Below are positions 22,251 through 34,057 of a DNA stretch of 64,000 nt, one piece after another (position 1 is the stretch's first letter; every line of letters begins with the position of its first letter). Below the pieces are notes generated by a model. It made no database searches. It worked only from the letters and a program-made list of their open reading frames with translations, and had not been told where the DNA came from. This stretch comes from Magicicada septendecula (Eukaryota; Arthropoda; Insecta; Hemiptera; Cicadidae): contig CM068367.1 of the NCBI GenBank assembly GCA_034769895.1, forward strand, positions 1,317,905,046 to 1,317,969,045, written 5' to 3'. Both the position numbers and the translations under genes were made by a program.

Positions 22251-23604
22251 TTGGCCGTCACGGGACGCCCGGCAGATGTGAAACATCAAAGTTGATGGTA
22301 GAATTTATAATTAATGAAAACCAATAAAGAAATATGGAGTAAAATAGCCTGCTGTCTCTTCTCCGCTCGTTAATTTCTTGTCTGTTTCGCTCTCGATAAT
22401 TACGATTACGTTCAGCAGCGGTAGCAGGAATCGACTGTGAAATATTTTGCTTTAGCCTACTGTCTCTTTTGCGCTTGTTTATTTCTTCTTTGTGCCTTTC
22501 ATAGTATCGTTGTTGTCTCTGTGTATGTGAATTTGAACTTAGTTGATTATTCGATGTTGCTTGAGTAATTTGTTCAATTTCGTCTGTGTTCTGTACATTA
22601 GATACAGTATGAATTTGCTGTGAATTTTGTTGACGTTGCCTGATGTCTCTTCTTCGCTGATTGATCTCTTCTCGGTGTCGCTCTCGATACAAACGACTAC
22701 GTTCTGCAGCCTTATTGTCCACTCTAAATTACAAATATAATATTTTAAAAATAATGAAAACATTACTAAATAAATATTTGTAATAATAAAATGTAAGATA
22801 AAAAAAATATCAATACCTCACTGGTACGATATGCCTCGAATTAGATGTATATTGGTCATTGTTAGTTTCAATTATAATATCACCTATCTCTTGCGTTGTT
22901 TGTGTACTGAAAAAATAAAGTAAAATTTTATTAGTTTTAAATTTTTATAAAAATAGAAGCCACACACACCCAGAGAAAGGAGTTAAAACACGTGGATGTA
23001 TATATCTCGCGTTTTGTGTACGCATGCGCAGAAAATAAACCGCTTGTTGACATCAGTAAACACATTTCTAACCTCAAATGAACAAATAAAATAGAATAGT
23101 AATAAAATGATATATTAACAGATGATTTACTAACCTTTGGTTTGAATCGGTAGATTGTGTTTCGTAAAGCAAACGTTGTGCACACGTATTAGACATTTTA
23201 CTGCAGCCTGCACTTTGATCATCATTAATTATTTGTTTCTTTTTGGTCACTTGATCGTCACTGTCACTCATATTTCGATTCAATAATATTGTCACTGATT
23301 CGAAAACTTTTAAGCACTTAACAATGTCCTTTCAAAAACAATAATATTAAGGCCAAAGAAATACAAAGTGTGTATACAAGCGGTGAACGCGTCAAGTATA
23401 CTATAGTCGAATATAAAGGCACACGCAGTACACAACTCACACAGAGAAGCAACGAAGTGTATAGTATACGCGCACGCACACACAAGGGAGTCGAGAGCGG
23501 TGGCGTAGAGGGGGCATGACGGCATAAGAGAGCGTCATGCCGTTTGCCGTCACGGCATACGAGTCGGTTTTACTGCCAAGGCGCGCCAATAGATGTTTCA
23601 CATA
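22251..23604 (-). mobile_element. Helentron/Helitron2-like element inserted in an A tract
   Basis: On the minus strand the element begins at ATGTGAAACATC (23,592-23,603). The inverted counterpart GATGTTTCACAT (22,276-22,287) lies about 25 bases from the 3' end and is followed by a GC-rich hairpin region (CGGG-CGT-CCCG). Asymmetric terminal inverted repeats, a 3' hairpin and insertion inside a T run are the features described for Helentrons (Helitron2). CCGTCACGG/CCGTGACGG palindromes occur near both ends. The spliced gene inside is the 5' part of a longer protein, so this is a shortened, non-autonomous copy. Confidence 0.5.
22258..23271 (-). CDS. Spliced three-exon ORF with RERH/EEIN basic repeats (Helentron-borne)
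   Basis: Three exons keep one frame across canonical GT-AG introns. Exon 1 is 23,271-23,135 (starts MSDSDDQVTKKKQ; donor AAAG/GTTAGT). Exon 2 is 22,906-22,817 (acceptor TTTTTTCAG, donor GAG/GTATTG). Exon 3 is 22,723-22,258 (acceptor TGTAATTTAG). The predicted product is about 230 residues: an acidic, Ser/Gln-rich N-terminus, then three copies of a basic repeat like RLYRERHREEINQRRRDIR spaced by Gln/Ser/Asn-rich linkers. The last roughly 30 residues look like read-through into the element's 3' terminus. An earlier ATG at 23,295 is in frame. Similar basic repeats occur, as far as I recall, at the N-terminus of arthropod Helitron helicase proteins; that link is inference. Confidence 0.55.
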
Positions 23605-23641
23605 AAAAAAAAAAACAAGTAAAAAATAAGGAGGGGTTACA

Positions 23642-23965
23642 GTCTTATTGTTTCACAGGTATAACAAAATTTATTTAACTTTCTCTCCATATCGTTTTTC
23701 TTCCTACATGAGATATCACTATCTCAAATAATTAAAATGTGATACTCGCTCCAAAACAGTATTATCAATTACAATTTTAGTTCTTACAGCGTTCTTCCCT
23801 AGGAAGGCCATCACTTTTGTCTTAGTATTTGAGATCTTAAAGTTGTATTTCTGGCAAATTGTACGCAAGGTATAAATAGATCTTTGTAACTCCATTTTCA
23901 TTCTTCCCTAAAATTATTTGGTTATCTGCGTATAATAATGTGCTAAATGATCCCTTGTTCCAAAT
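23642..23965 (-). mobile_element. LINE copy, RT part (split by LTR element)
   Basis: Minus-strand translation includes FSTLLYADNQIILGKNENG (the catalytic YADD box, here YADN), then LQRSIYTLRTICQKYNFKIS, KTKVMAFLGK, IVIDNTVLERVSHFNYL and NKFCYTCETIR. The next residues of the protein are found at 18,137, on the other side of the LTR insertion. The copy is 5' truncated near 23,965 and carries stops. The catalytic Asp-to-Asn change alone would kill its RT. Confidence 0.78.
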
Positions 23966-24236
23966 TTGTATACCTGCAGAACAGACGTTCATCTATTCTC
24001 GCAAAATTTCGTCAATATTTTATAAAACTTACTCACGTTAATGTAAATGTCGACCTCTCTGGACTTCAAGAAGATGAACTCACAATACTCCACTACTTAA
24101 GTAAACGTGTAAAACTCAATAATTTTGTCGTGTATATTATGCTCATCATACTGAAGAAACGTTTCTCACTTGTTTAACATACAAAAATAAGAAAACGTCT
24201 TAATTAATGGAAAGGTAAAATCCTTTACTTCCTTTT

Positions 24237-24365
24237 TTACTTCCATATTCCTTAAGGAATGGAAGTATGGTGATGGCAAAAAAAATCGTGTTCGAGATTA
24301 TTGCAGATTCTGATTCTACTACACTCAAAACATGAAAAAAAGTCGTTTTCCGAAAAGTGTCTGTG

Positions 24366-24408
<43 letters not shown>

Positions 24409-26433
24409 GTGTCTGTGTGTCTGTGTGTCTGTAGATTTTTTTTCTATGGCAAACGATAACTGCCGCAAATTCAAACAGAATCAAATAATTTTTTGCATAC
24501 AGCCCGGTTTTGCAGAGTTCTCGCGACCTATTGTTTTTGGTGAAGATCGGTTGAGGGAAAGGGGTAGTTTACCTGCAACGGTTTTTTTTTAGCAAGGGTA
24601 ATTTTGTTTGTTTGGCAAACGATAACAGCCGCAAATTCAAACAGAATCAAATAATGTTTCGCATACAGCCCTGAATTGTAGAGTTCTCAAGACCTATTGT
24701 TTTTGGTGAAGATCGGTTAATGGAAAGGGGTAGTTTACCTGTAACGTTTTATGTTTTAACAAGGGTATTTCCTATGGCAAACGATAACAGCCGCAAATTC
24801 AAACAGAATGAAAAGATTATTTGCATACAGCCCTAAATTGTAGAGTTCTCAAGACCTTTTGTTTTTGGTGAAGATCGGTTAAGGGAAAGGGGTAGTTTAC
24901 CTACAACGTTTTTTTAACAAGGGTATTTTCTATGGCAAACGATAACAGCCGCAAATTCAAACAGAATCAAATAATTTTCTGCATACAGCCCTGATTTGTA
25001 GAGTACTCAAGACCTATTGTTTTTGGTGAAGATCGGTTGAGGGGAAGGGGTAGTTTACCAGCAACGTTTTTTATCATGCGTATTTTCTATGGCAAACGAC
25101 AACTGCCGCAAATTCAAACAGAATCAAATAATTTTTTGCATACAGCCCTGATTTGTAGAGTACTCGCGACCTATTGTTTTTGGTGAAGATCGGTTGAGGG
25201 GAAGGGGTAGTTTACCTGCAACGGTTTTTTTTATCAAGGGAAATTTTTTTTTTTTGGCAAACGATAACAGCCGCAAATTCAAACAGAATCAAATAATGTT
25301 TCGCATACAGCCCTGAATTGTAGATTTCTCAAGACCTATTGTTTTTGGTGAAGATCGGTTGAGGGAAAGGGGTAGTTTACCTACAACGTTTTTTTAACAA
25401 GGGTATTTTCTATGGCAAACGATAACAGCCGCAAATTCAAACAGAATCAAATAATTTTCTGCATACAGCCCTGATTTGTAGAGTACTCAAGACCTATTGT
25501 TTTTGGTGAAGATCGGTTGAGGGGAAGGGGTAGTTTACCAGCAACGTTTTTTATCATGCGTATTTTCTATGGCAAACGACAACTGCCGCAAATTCAAACA
25601 GAATCAAATAATTTTTTGCATACAGCCCTGATTTGTAGAGTACTCGCGACCTATTGTTTTTGGTGAAGATCGGTTGAGGGGAAGGGGTAGTTTACCTGCA
25701 ACGGTTTTTTTTATCAAGGGAAATTTTTTTTTTGGCAAACGATAACAGCCGCAAATTCAAACAGAATCAAATAATGTTTCGCATACAGCCCTGATTTGTA
25801 GAGTACTCAAGACCTATTGTTTTTGGTGAAGATCGGTTAAGGGGAAGGGGTAGTTTACCTGCAACCTTTTACGTTTTATTTTCTATGGCAAACGATAACA
25901 GCCGCAAATTCAAACAGAATCAAATAATGTTTTGCATACAGCCCTGATTTGTAGAGTACTCAAGACCTATTGTTTTTGGTGAAGATCGGTTAAGGGGAAG
26001 GGGTAGTTTACCTGCAACGTTTTTTTATCAAGCGTATTTTCTATGGCAAACGATAACAGCCGCAAATTCAAACAGAATCAAATAATTTTTTGCATACGTC
26101 CCTGAATTGTAGAGGTCTCAATGACTTTCGATTTTGGTGAAGATCGGTTAAGGGGAAGGGGTAGTTTACCTGCAACCTTTTACGTTTTAACAAGAGTAAA
26201 GTACTTGAAAATTTATTTAAACTTTTTGAAACAATGGTAATTGTTAAAAATAAAATAATTTTGTTGCCAGGCAATAAAATTATAATTTTTTCATTTTAAT
26301 GTAATATAATATTTTTCATTTAATACAGCAATAAAAAGGCAGGTAAGACACAGCCTGGCTGTTTGGCTGAAAATGATTTTAAATATAAATCTTAGAATAT
26401 GGAAGTCATGTATGGTTCTCCATACCGATATTT
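24237..26433 (+). mobile_element. Minisatellite-bearing repeat element, copy 1
   Basis: It begins with a palindromic head TACTTCCATATTCCTTAAGG (arms pairing ACTTCC with GGAAGT), then a conserved 100 bp lead ending in CGAAAAGTGT, a (TCTG)n tract at 24,361-24,432, an array of 11 roughly 160 bp units, and a conserved AT-rich tail ending ATGGTTCTCCATACCGATAT. GAATATGGAAGT in the tail is inverted relative to ACTTCCATATTC in the head, so the ends form a loose terminal inverted repeat. There is no transposase, so it looks like a non-autonomous element. The class is unknown. Confidence 0.6.
24448..26190 (+). repeat. Minisatellite array A, 11 units of about 153-166 bp
   Basis: Units start GGCAAACGATAACAGCCGC at 24,448, 24,614, 24,776, 24,934, 25,091, 25,256, 25,414, 25,571, 25,734, 25,887 and 26,045. 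Each holds TGCATACAGCCCTGA, GAAGATCGGTT and GGGGTAGTTTACC, and ends in a T-rich linker. Units 4-6 (24,934 on) and 7-9 (25,414 on) repeat as an almost identical 480 bp higher-order block, pointing to recent unequal exchange. Confidence 0.95.
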
Positions 26434-26551
26434 TACTTCCATATTTCCTTAAGGAATGGAAGTATGGTGATGGCAAAAAAAATCGTGTTCGAGATTATTG
26501 CAGATTCTGATTCTACTACACTCAAAACATGAAAAAAAGTCGTTTTCCGAA

Positions 26552-26586
<35 letters not shown>

Positions 26587-26636
26587 TGTGTGTCTGTGTG
26601 TCTGTCTGTGTGTGTGTCTGTAGATTTTTTTTTTAT

Positions 26637-28080
26637 GGCAAACGATAACTGCCGCAAATTCAAACAGACAAATAATTTTTTGCATACAGCCCTGATTTGT
26701 AGAGGACTCGCGACCTATTGTTTTCGGTGAAGATCGGTTGATGGAAAGGGGTAGTTTACCTGCAACGGTTTTTTTTTTATCAAGGGAAATTTTTTTTTTT
26801 GGCAAACGATAACAGCCGCAAATTCAAACAGAATCAAATAATGTTTCGTATACAGCCCTGAATTGCAGAGTTCTCAAGACCTTTTGTTTTTGGTGAAGAT
26901 CGGTTAAGGGAAAGGGGTAATTTACTTGTAACGTTTTATGTTTTAACAAGGGTATTTCCTATGGCAAACGATAACAGCCGCAAATTCAAACAGAATCAAA
27001 AGATTATTTGCATACAGCCCTAAATTGTAGAGTTCTCAAGATCTATTGTTTTTGGTGAAGATCGGTTAAGGGAAAGGGGTAGTTTACCTACAACGTTTTT
27101 TTAACAAGGGTATTTTCTATGGCAAACGATAACAGCCGCAAATTCAAACAGAATCAAATAATTTTCTGCATACAGCCCTGATTTGTAGAGTACTCAAGAC
27201 CTATTGTTTTTGGTGAAGATCGGTTGAGGGGAAGGGGTAGTTTACCTGCTACGTTTTTTATCAAGCGTATTTTCTATGGCAAACGATAACTGCCGCAAAT
27301 TCAAACAGAATCAAATAATTTTTTGCATACAGTCCTGATTTGTAGAGTACTCGCGACCTATTGTTTTTGGTGAAGATCGGTTGAGGGGAAGGGGTAGTTT
27401 ACCGGCAACGGTTTTTTTATCAAGGGAAATTTTTTTTTTTGGCAAACGATAACAGCCGCAAATTCAAACAGACTTAAATAATGTTTCGTATACAGCCCTG
27501 AATTGTAGAGTTTTCACGACCTATTGTTTTTGGTGAAGATCGGTTAAGGGAAAGGGGTAGTTTACCTGTAACGTTTTATGTTTTAACAAGGGTATTTCCT
27601 ATGGCAAACGATAACAGCCGCAAATTCAAACAGAATCAAACGATTATTTGCATACAGCCCTAAATTGTAGAGTTCTCAAGACCTACTGTTTTTGGTGAAG
27701 ATCGGTTGAGGGAAAGGGGTAGTTTACTTGCAACGTTTTTTTAACAAGGGTATTTTCTATGGCAAACGATAACAGCCGCAAATTCAAACAGAATCAAATA
27801 ATGTTTTGCATACAGCCCTGATTTGTAGAGTACTCAAGACCTTTTGTTTATGGTGAAGATCGGTTAAGGGGAAGGGGTAGTTTACCTGCACCGTTTTTTT
27901 ATCAAGCGTATTTTCTATGGCAAACGATAACAGCCGCAAATTCAAACAGAATCAAATAATTGTTTGCATACGTCCCTGAATTGTAGAGGTCTCAAGGACT
28001 TTCGATTTTGGTGAAGATCGGTTAAGGGGAAGGGGTAGTTTACCTACAACCTTTTACGTTTTAACAAGAGTAAAGTACTT
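26637..28080 (+). repeat. Minisatellite array B, 9 units of about 160 bp
   Basis: Units start at 26,637, 26,801, 26,963, 27,121, 27,278, 27,441, 27,603, 27,761 and 27,919, with the same sequence family as array A. Unit order variants (linkers with AAGGGAAATTTTTT, TATGTTTTAACAAGG or TCAAGCG) alternate in the same cyclic order as in array A, so both arrays share a common higher-order history. Confidence 0.95.
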
Positions 28081-28227
28081 GCAAATTTATTTAAACTTTT
28101 TGAAACAATGGTAATTGTTAAAAATAAAATAATTTTGTTGCCAGGCAATAAAATTAAAATTTTTTAATTTTAATGTAATATAATATTTTTCATTTAATAC
28201 GGCAATAAAAAGGCAGGTAAGACACAA

Positions 28228-29431
28228 ACACACAATTCACGTTATTTCTGGCCTCACTCATGTTTATTTTCTTACGTTTGCACGCTTTTTAAATGGAAAG
28301 TGCCGAAACCCACACCAACATAACGCGTGCAAGCCGAAAAAATGGACATCAATTTGCTTACTGGCGAAGAAGCTAGTAGTTAATGAATGGGTAGGCAAAA
28401 ATCTTATCTTAAATTTTTTTTAAGGAATCACTAAAAGGACGGTGGGTCAAATCGGACGCTGAGGTAGAGTTGCTGTAACCGAATGGTTCCACAAACAGCC
28501 GTAAGAATTTTACTAGCAGGGAATCTACAGGTTAGCGCAACAGTGGAACTCATGTCTTAATGTTATTGGAGACTTCTTTTAAAATCGTTGAATAAAAAAT
28601 GCTTTACAGCTCTATACGTGTGTCTATTGAACAATCCTTGTATTAGTCATACACAATAATACAACTGATTGAACTTCAAATTTTTAAACTTGGTTAGTTT
28701 CTATATATATGTTTAATGTTACAAATAATTCAAATAACAATCTTGATCATCTGTTAGTTCAGCGGAATAACAGTGACACTTTTAATAACCGCATAAAATA
28801 AACACTTAGAAACAACACAGGCGCTTTAACTTAACTGTTTGGACCACAGAAGTGAGGCATGCCTCAGCGCTCTATGTGTACAGCGCGGGACAATCCCCCC
28901 TCCCTACACTTCCCTATCACACCACTACATTGCTTACATACGATGTATACAAAAAACGCTGAGGCAAGTTCAGGTTGCCTCATTCGCTTTAAACGAACTA
29001 TGCCGAATCTCACCTGTCACCATCTAGCGGTCGCTCAATAAAGCACGTTTCGGTTTAATAAATTTGACAGTCACAGTAACAATGTATAATCTTTACGTTA
29101 TGTAGTTCATACGTATTTATAATTTTTATTCTACAGAATTTGTTAGGGTAGGCATTGCCTCAATTGCCTCCATGTAACTTCGCCACTGATATATATGTGT
29201 ACAACGTTATCGGCAACAAAGAAGTAGTTTTTGTTAAAATTCCTTCCCAGGATATTTGGCCTTAGTCCAATGTTTTCTACAAAACCAGACATTTCGGCAA
29301 TGCCATCGACTTCCATCATCAGTGAAAATCGAGTGCGATAACGTGAGGTGGTATACGTTAGTGACCACAGTACTGTGGTTAAGGCTGAAGCAGTAAGTAG
29401 AAAGAAGTAGTTTCTATGGTAATATTTCATT
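28228..29431. other. Insertion inside copy 2, with PLE-like and hAT-like traces
   Basis: This segment interrupts the element tail. At 29,287-29,321 the minus strand reads CTGATGA, a stem II region, GAAAT and GTC, a decayed hammerhead-like PLE terminus. At about 29,150-29,187 the sequence GCCTCAATTGCCTCC...CGCCACTG resembles an inverted hAT terminus (CAGTGGCG on the minus strand), but no matching left end was found. Short GAGGC-rich motifs recur near 28,855 and 28,970. No host gene was seen. Confidence 0.35.
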
Positions 29432-29503
29432 TCGAAAATGATTTTAAATATAAATCTTAGAATATGGAAGTCATGTATGGTTCTCCATACCGATATTTTT
29501 TTA

Positions 29504-30796
29504 AAGCGTTTGCCGTCATTTAATTATTTTAGGTGTGTAGGTATGTACATTGTTCAGCCCCTATCATTTTAGAATATCGAGAACAAAGTTTCTGAAAATT
29601 TATGTGAGGTCAAGTAGAAAAAGTTTCATTGGAAGCAAACAAAATAATGTTTTGTCTCTCCATGGCCTCTGTATTCGTGTGTCGCAGCTTAAGAATTTCT
29701 AAAGTTACGAACTAATTACTTAAGTGGTACGAAAAACTTTGTAATAAACTAAAACACCGAATTGAAAACTTTCGATTGGCATACGCAAGCATAAACACAC
29801 ACACACAAGGTACGTGAAGAAAGGGAACGAGTTTTGTGTATACTTTCTTAGTATGAGATCATTAAGCAAATATCCGACAATTAAGTAAAGTCAACGTTCT
29901 GGGTATTTAGCAAGGTTAATTAGAGAGCCAGTTAGAAGCCTGAAGGCGGTGAGCGCACGGCGGAAAGAGTGACATAACTAATGAAACAGAGAAAACACAA
30001 ACAAGCGAACAACGTGAGTTGAATATTTACTGTTTTTAATGAAAATGATACCAAATAACAAGCAAGTCTGCGTCTGCTTTAACGTCCAACGTAACGTTTA
30101 CATAACGAATGAAGAAAAAATTATATTTTGTATCCTGACAAAAGTTTGGTTTTAACTTTTAATTGTAAAGTGACGGTACCCTGATACTGTGGATAGAGGT
30201 TGGATATTGTGAGATATGTTATTTTTCATAAGTACTTTGATTTAATACTTTACACTTCTATAAGGTGTTATAATTTTAGTTATTTATACAAAAACGTTCT
30301 ACCTTTTATATACGGAAAGAAGTGAAAGTATTAGATTGGAATTTTGCACCCAGACTTTCAATGAAAGATTAAAAAGTATAAGAGGGGACTGATGTAAACG
30401 GTTGTGTGAAATGCAAAATGTCTGTCAATGATAGCCTCCAAAATGCACGCTAAAACGGAAGGAAGAATAATAATGCGGCTATCCCTTTAATAAAGGTGTT
30501 AAAAAAAAAACACACACACACATACACACAAAATTTATTTAATATTTATAAATTCTTTACCTCAAGATGTTTTATTCCCTTATTTGGTACATGTTTTGGG
30601 AAGCGTATTGTTCCCATCCTCAGCCTTCCTGATTTTATATCTTGTGGAATATTTGTGTTTTGGTTGGTTGTTGTTATGGTTTCCAGTTGGTTTTTGGTAT
30701 TTTATACTGGTGTTATTGAGTGTGATTGTGGTATAAATATTAAATAAATTATATATGCATCAAGAAATGGACTGTAGCAAAAAGTGTTTAAAAAAT
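29504..30796. other. No recognised feature
   Basis: AT-rich intergenic-type sequence with only minor (CA)n runs near 29,796 and 30,511. Confidence 0.5.
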
Positions 30797-32940
<2,144 letters not shown>

Positions 32941-32944
32941 ATAT

Positions 32945-33494
32945 TGTTACGACGGTCTACTTGATCGTAGTAGGTACAGTGGAAACAAAATACAAGTCAC
33001 TAATCACCAGCTTTAATTTTCACAGTTAAACAGTTCGTAATTAACAACACTGTCTCTTACAACAAATGAAATAAAAATTGTTCACACGCAAATAAATGTC
33101 AACTAATATTAAAACACAATTGGATTACAATATATAACCCGATTATAAAACACAGCACTTCACTAATATCCACTTGAACGCTCACAGTAATATCGCTCGA
33201 TAATCACTCGACAATAACTCTCGAACCGCACTGTAATTTATCGCGACTAATACTGAACTGAACGTCGTTGAGTACTGGTATTTATACCGCCCCAAATTAC
33301 TAGATTATTCCATAATGCGCGTTAGCGCCAGTGTGTACTACGTAATTAATTGCGGCCTTGACACAGTCCGCGCGGCTGGCGGCTTCGAGAAAACTCTCGC
33401 GAATGCGTCTAGAGTCACGTATGCCACACACATTAGAGCGAGATTCTTCTGGCACATTCGACAAACACGTAGACTGTTCTGTAATGTCGTAACA
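32945..33494 (+). mobile_element. Solo LTR, Gypsy-type family A
   Basis: About 550 bp with perfect 9 bp terminal inversion (TGTTACGAC / GTCGTAACA) and a 4 bp target duplication ATAT (32,941-32,944 and 33,495-33,498). Same family as 10,755-11,259. It contains a TATA-like GTATTTATACCGCCC near 33,279. It is a fossil without internal region. Confidence 0.78.
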
Positions 33495-33719
33495 ATATGA
33501 AGGAAAAAAGGAAGAAAACAAAGCAGGTAATGTTGGCATAGGTATTTACTGAGAGCTCGGAGATATGGACTATGTTCTGATTCGCAAAGACAAGTAATCG
33601 CTGTGGAGACGGATTGCTTGTAAAGAAATGCTTGAGTCTCAGACTACCAAAGACGTACAAGCAATTAAGCGTTCAAGAAATACCAAGGCAGAACGAACTG
33701 AGGGCGAGTTTACTATGTA

Positions 33720-33757
<38 letters not shown>
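33720..33757. repeat. (TA)n microsatellite at a PLE boundary
   Basis: A TA run directly abuts the outer end of the PLE palindrome. A second run of AT repeats (39,478-39,497) abuts the other outer end, so the element probably inserted into a TA microsatellite. Confidence 0.9.
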
Positions 33758-33763
<6 letters not shown>

Positions 33764-33975
33764 GTGATGTTTTCAATTTGTTTCTTCTGCAAGTAGATAA
33801 TATTGTATATTCTTTTAACACCTGACGCACGTTTCACTGAAAAATATCAGTATCATCAGAGGTTTCTAAGTGAATTAATAACAATCGAAATAATTCTATT
33901 AATATAAAAGTAACGAATAATTGAATTTGTATCGATTTTAATGTAAAATAAAATAACTGATAATCGATTTAGGTC
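33757..33975 (-). repeat. PLE family 1 pLTR, 3' side of minus copy
   Basis: A direct repeat, essentially identical to 36,544-36,762 (offset 2,787 bases). Flanking pseudo-LTRs of this kind are characteristic of Penelope elements. It contains the hammerhead motif. Confidence 0.88.
33817..33867 (-). ncRNA. Hammerhead ribozyme motif, PLE family 1
   Basis: On the minus strand: stem I half ACCT, CTGATGA (33,859-33,853), one unpaired T, ACTGA-loop-TCAGT stem II, GAAAC (33,835-33,831), a short self-complementary stem III (ACG..CGT), GTC with predicted cleavage after 33,824, then AGGT closing stem I. PLE pLTRs are known to carry minimal type I hammerheads with tiny stem III. Confidence 0.65.
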
Positions 33976-34057
33976 GATTAGTTAACGATTGTTTTAATGT
34001 TTATTTCTTCAGCAGCTGTTTTCTCGGTTATATTTGAAATTTTGTTTATATAGTATT

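Larger units (their letters stand above)
18138..23641 (+). mobile_element. LTR retrotransposon fossil, Gypsy-like, inserted in a LINE
   Basis: The element starts TGTGCC, ends TTACA, and is flanked by the 4 bp duplication GTCT (18,134-18,137 and 23,642-23,645). The host LINE's reading continues on both sides, which confirms the boundaries. Parts: first LTR 18,138-19,839; primer-binding site TGGTAGCAGAG at 19,842-19,852, matching the 3' end of initiator tRNA-Met; leader; gag-like remnant; purine-rich GGGGTGGGG before the second LTR; second LTR 21,222-23,641, enlarged by a nested Helentron-like insertion. It is clearly broken, with large parts of a normal element unrecognisable. The LTRs are similar but differ by several indels, so it is not very recent. 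Confidence 0.78.
21222..23641 (+). repeat. 3' LTR of the Gypsy-like fossil with nested insertion
   Basis: This repeats the 5' LTR ends (TGTGCCGCG start, GGAGGGGTTACA end) and most of its body. A Helentron-like element at 22,251 to about 23,604 sits in its terminal A tract. Confidence 0.7.
26432..29503 (+). mobile_element. Minisatellite-bearing repeat element, copy 2, with insertion
   Basis: It has the same head (ACTTCCATATTTCCTTAAGG), lead, a GT-rich microsatellite at about 26,555-26,620, a 9-unit array and the same tail as copy 1, directly adjoining it. The final tail segment (AAAATGATTTTAAATATAAA to CCATACCGATATTTT) is displaced to 29,432-29,503 by about 1.2 kb of unrelated sequence starting near 28,228. 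The tandem placement suggests duplication of the whole element or insertion of one copy into another's end. Confidence 0.6.

Noticed and set aside
23947-24177. 76-residue plus-strand ORF at the LINE 5' edge
   Set aside because: Overlaps the antisense of the LINE and continues into AT-rich sequence; no recognisable motif.
24448-28080. CRISPR-like array (regular repeats and variable linkers)
   Set aside because: Whole 160 bp units repeat, including the so-called spacers. Period and content fit a eukaryotic minisatellite, and no cas genes are present.
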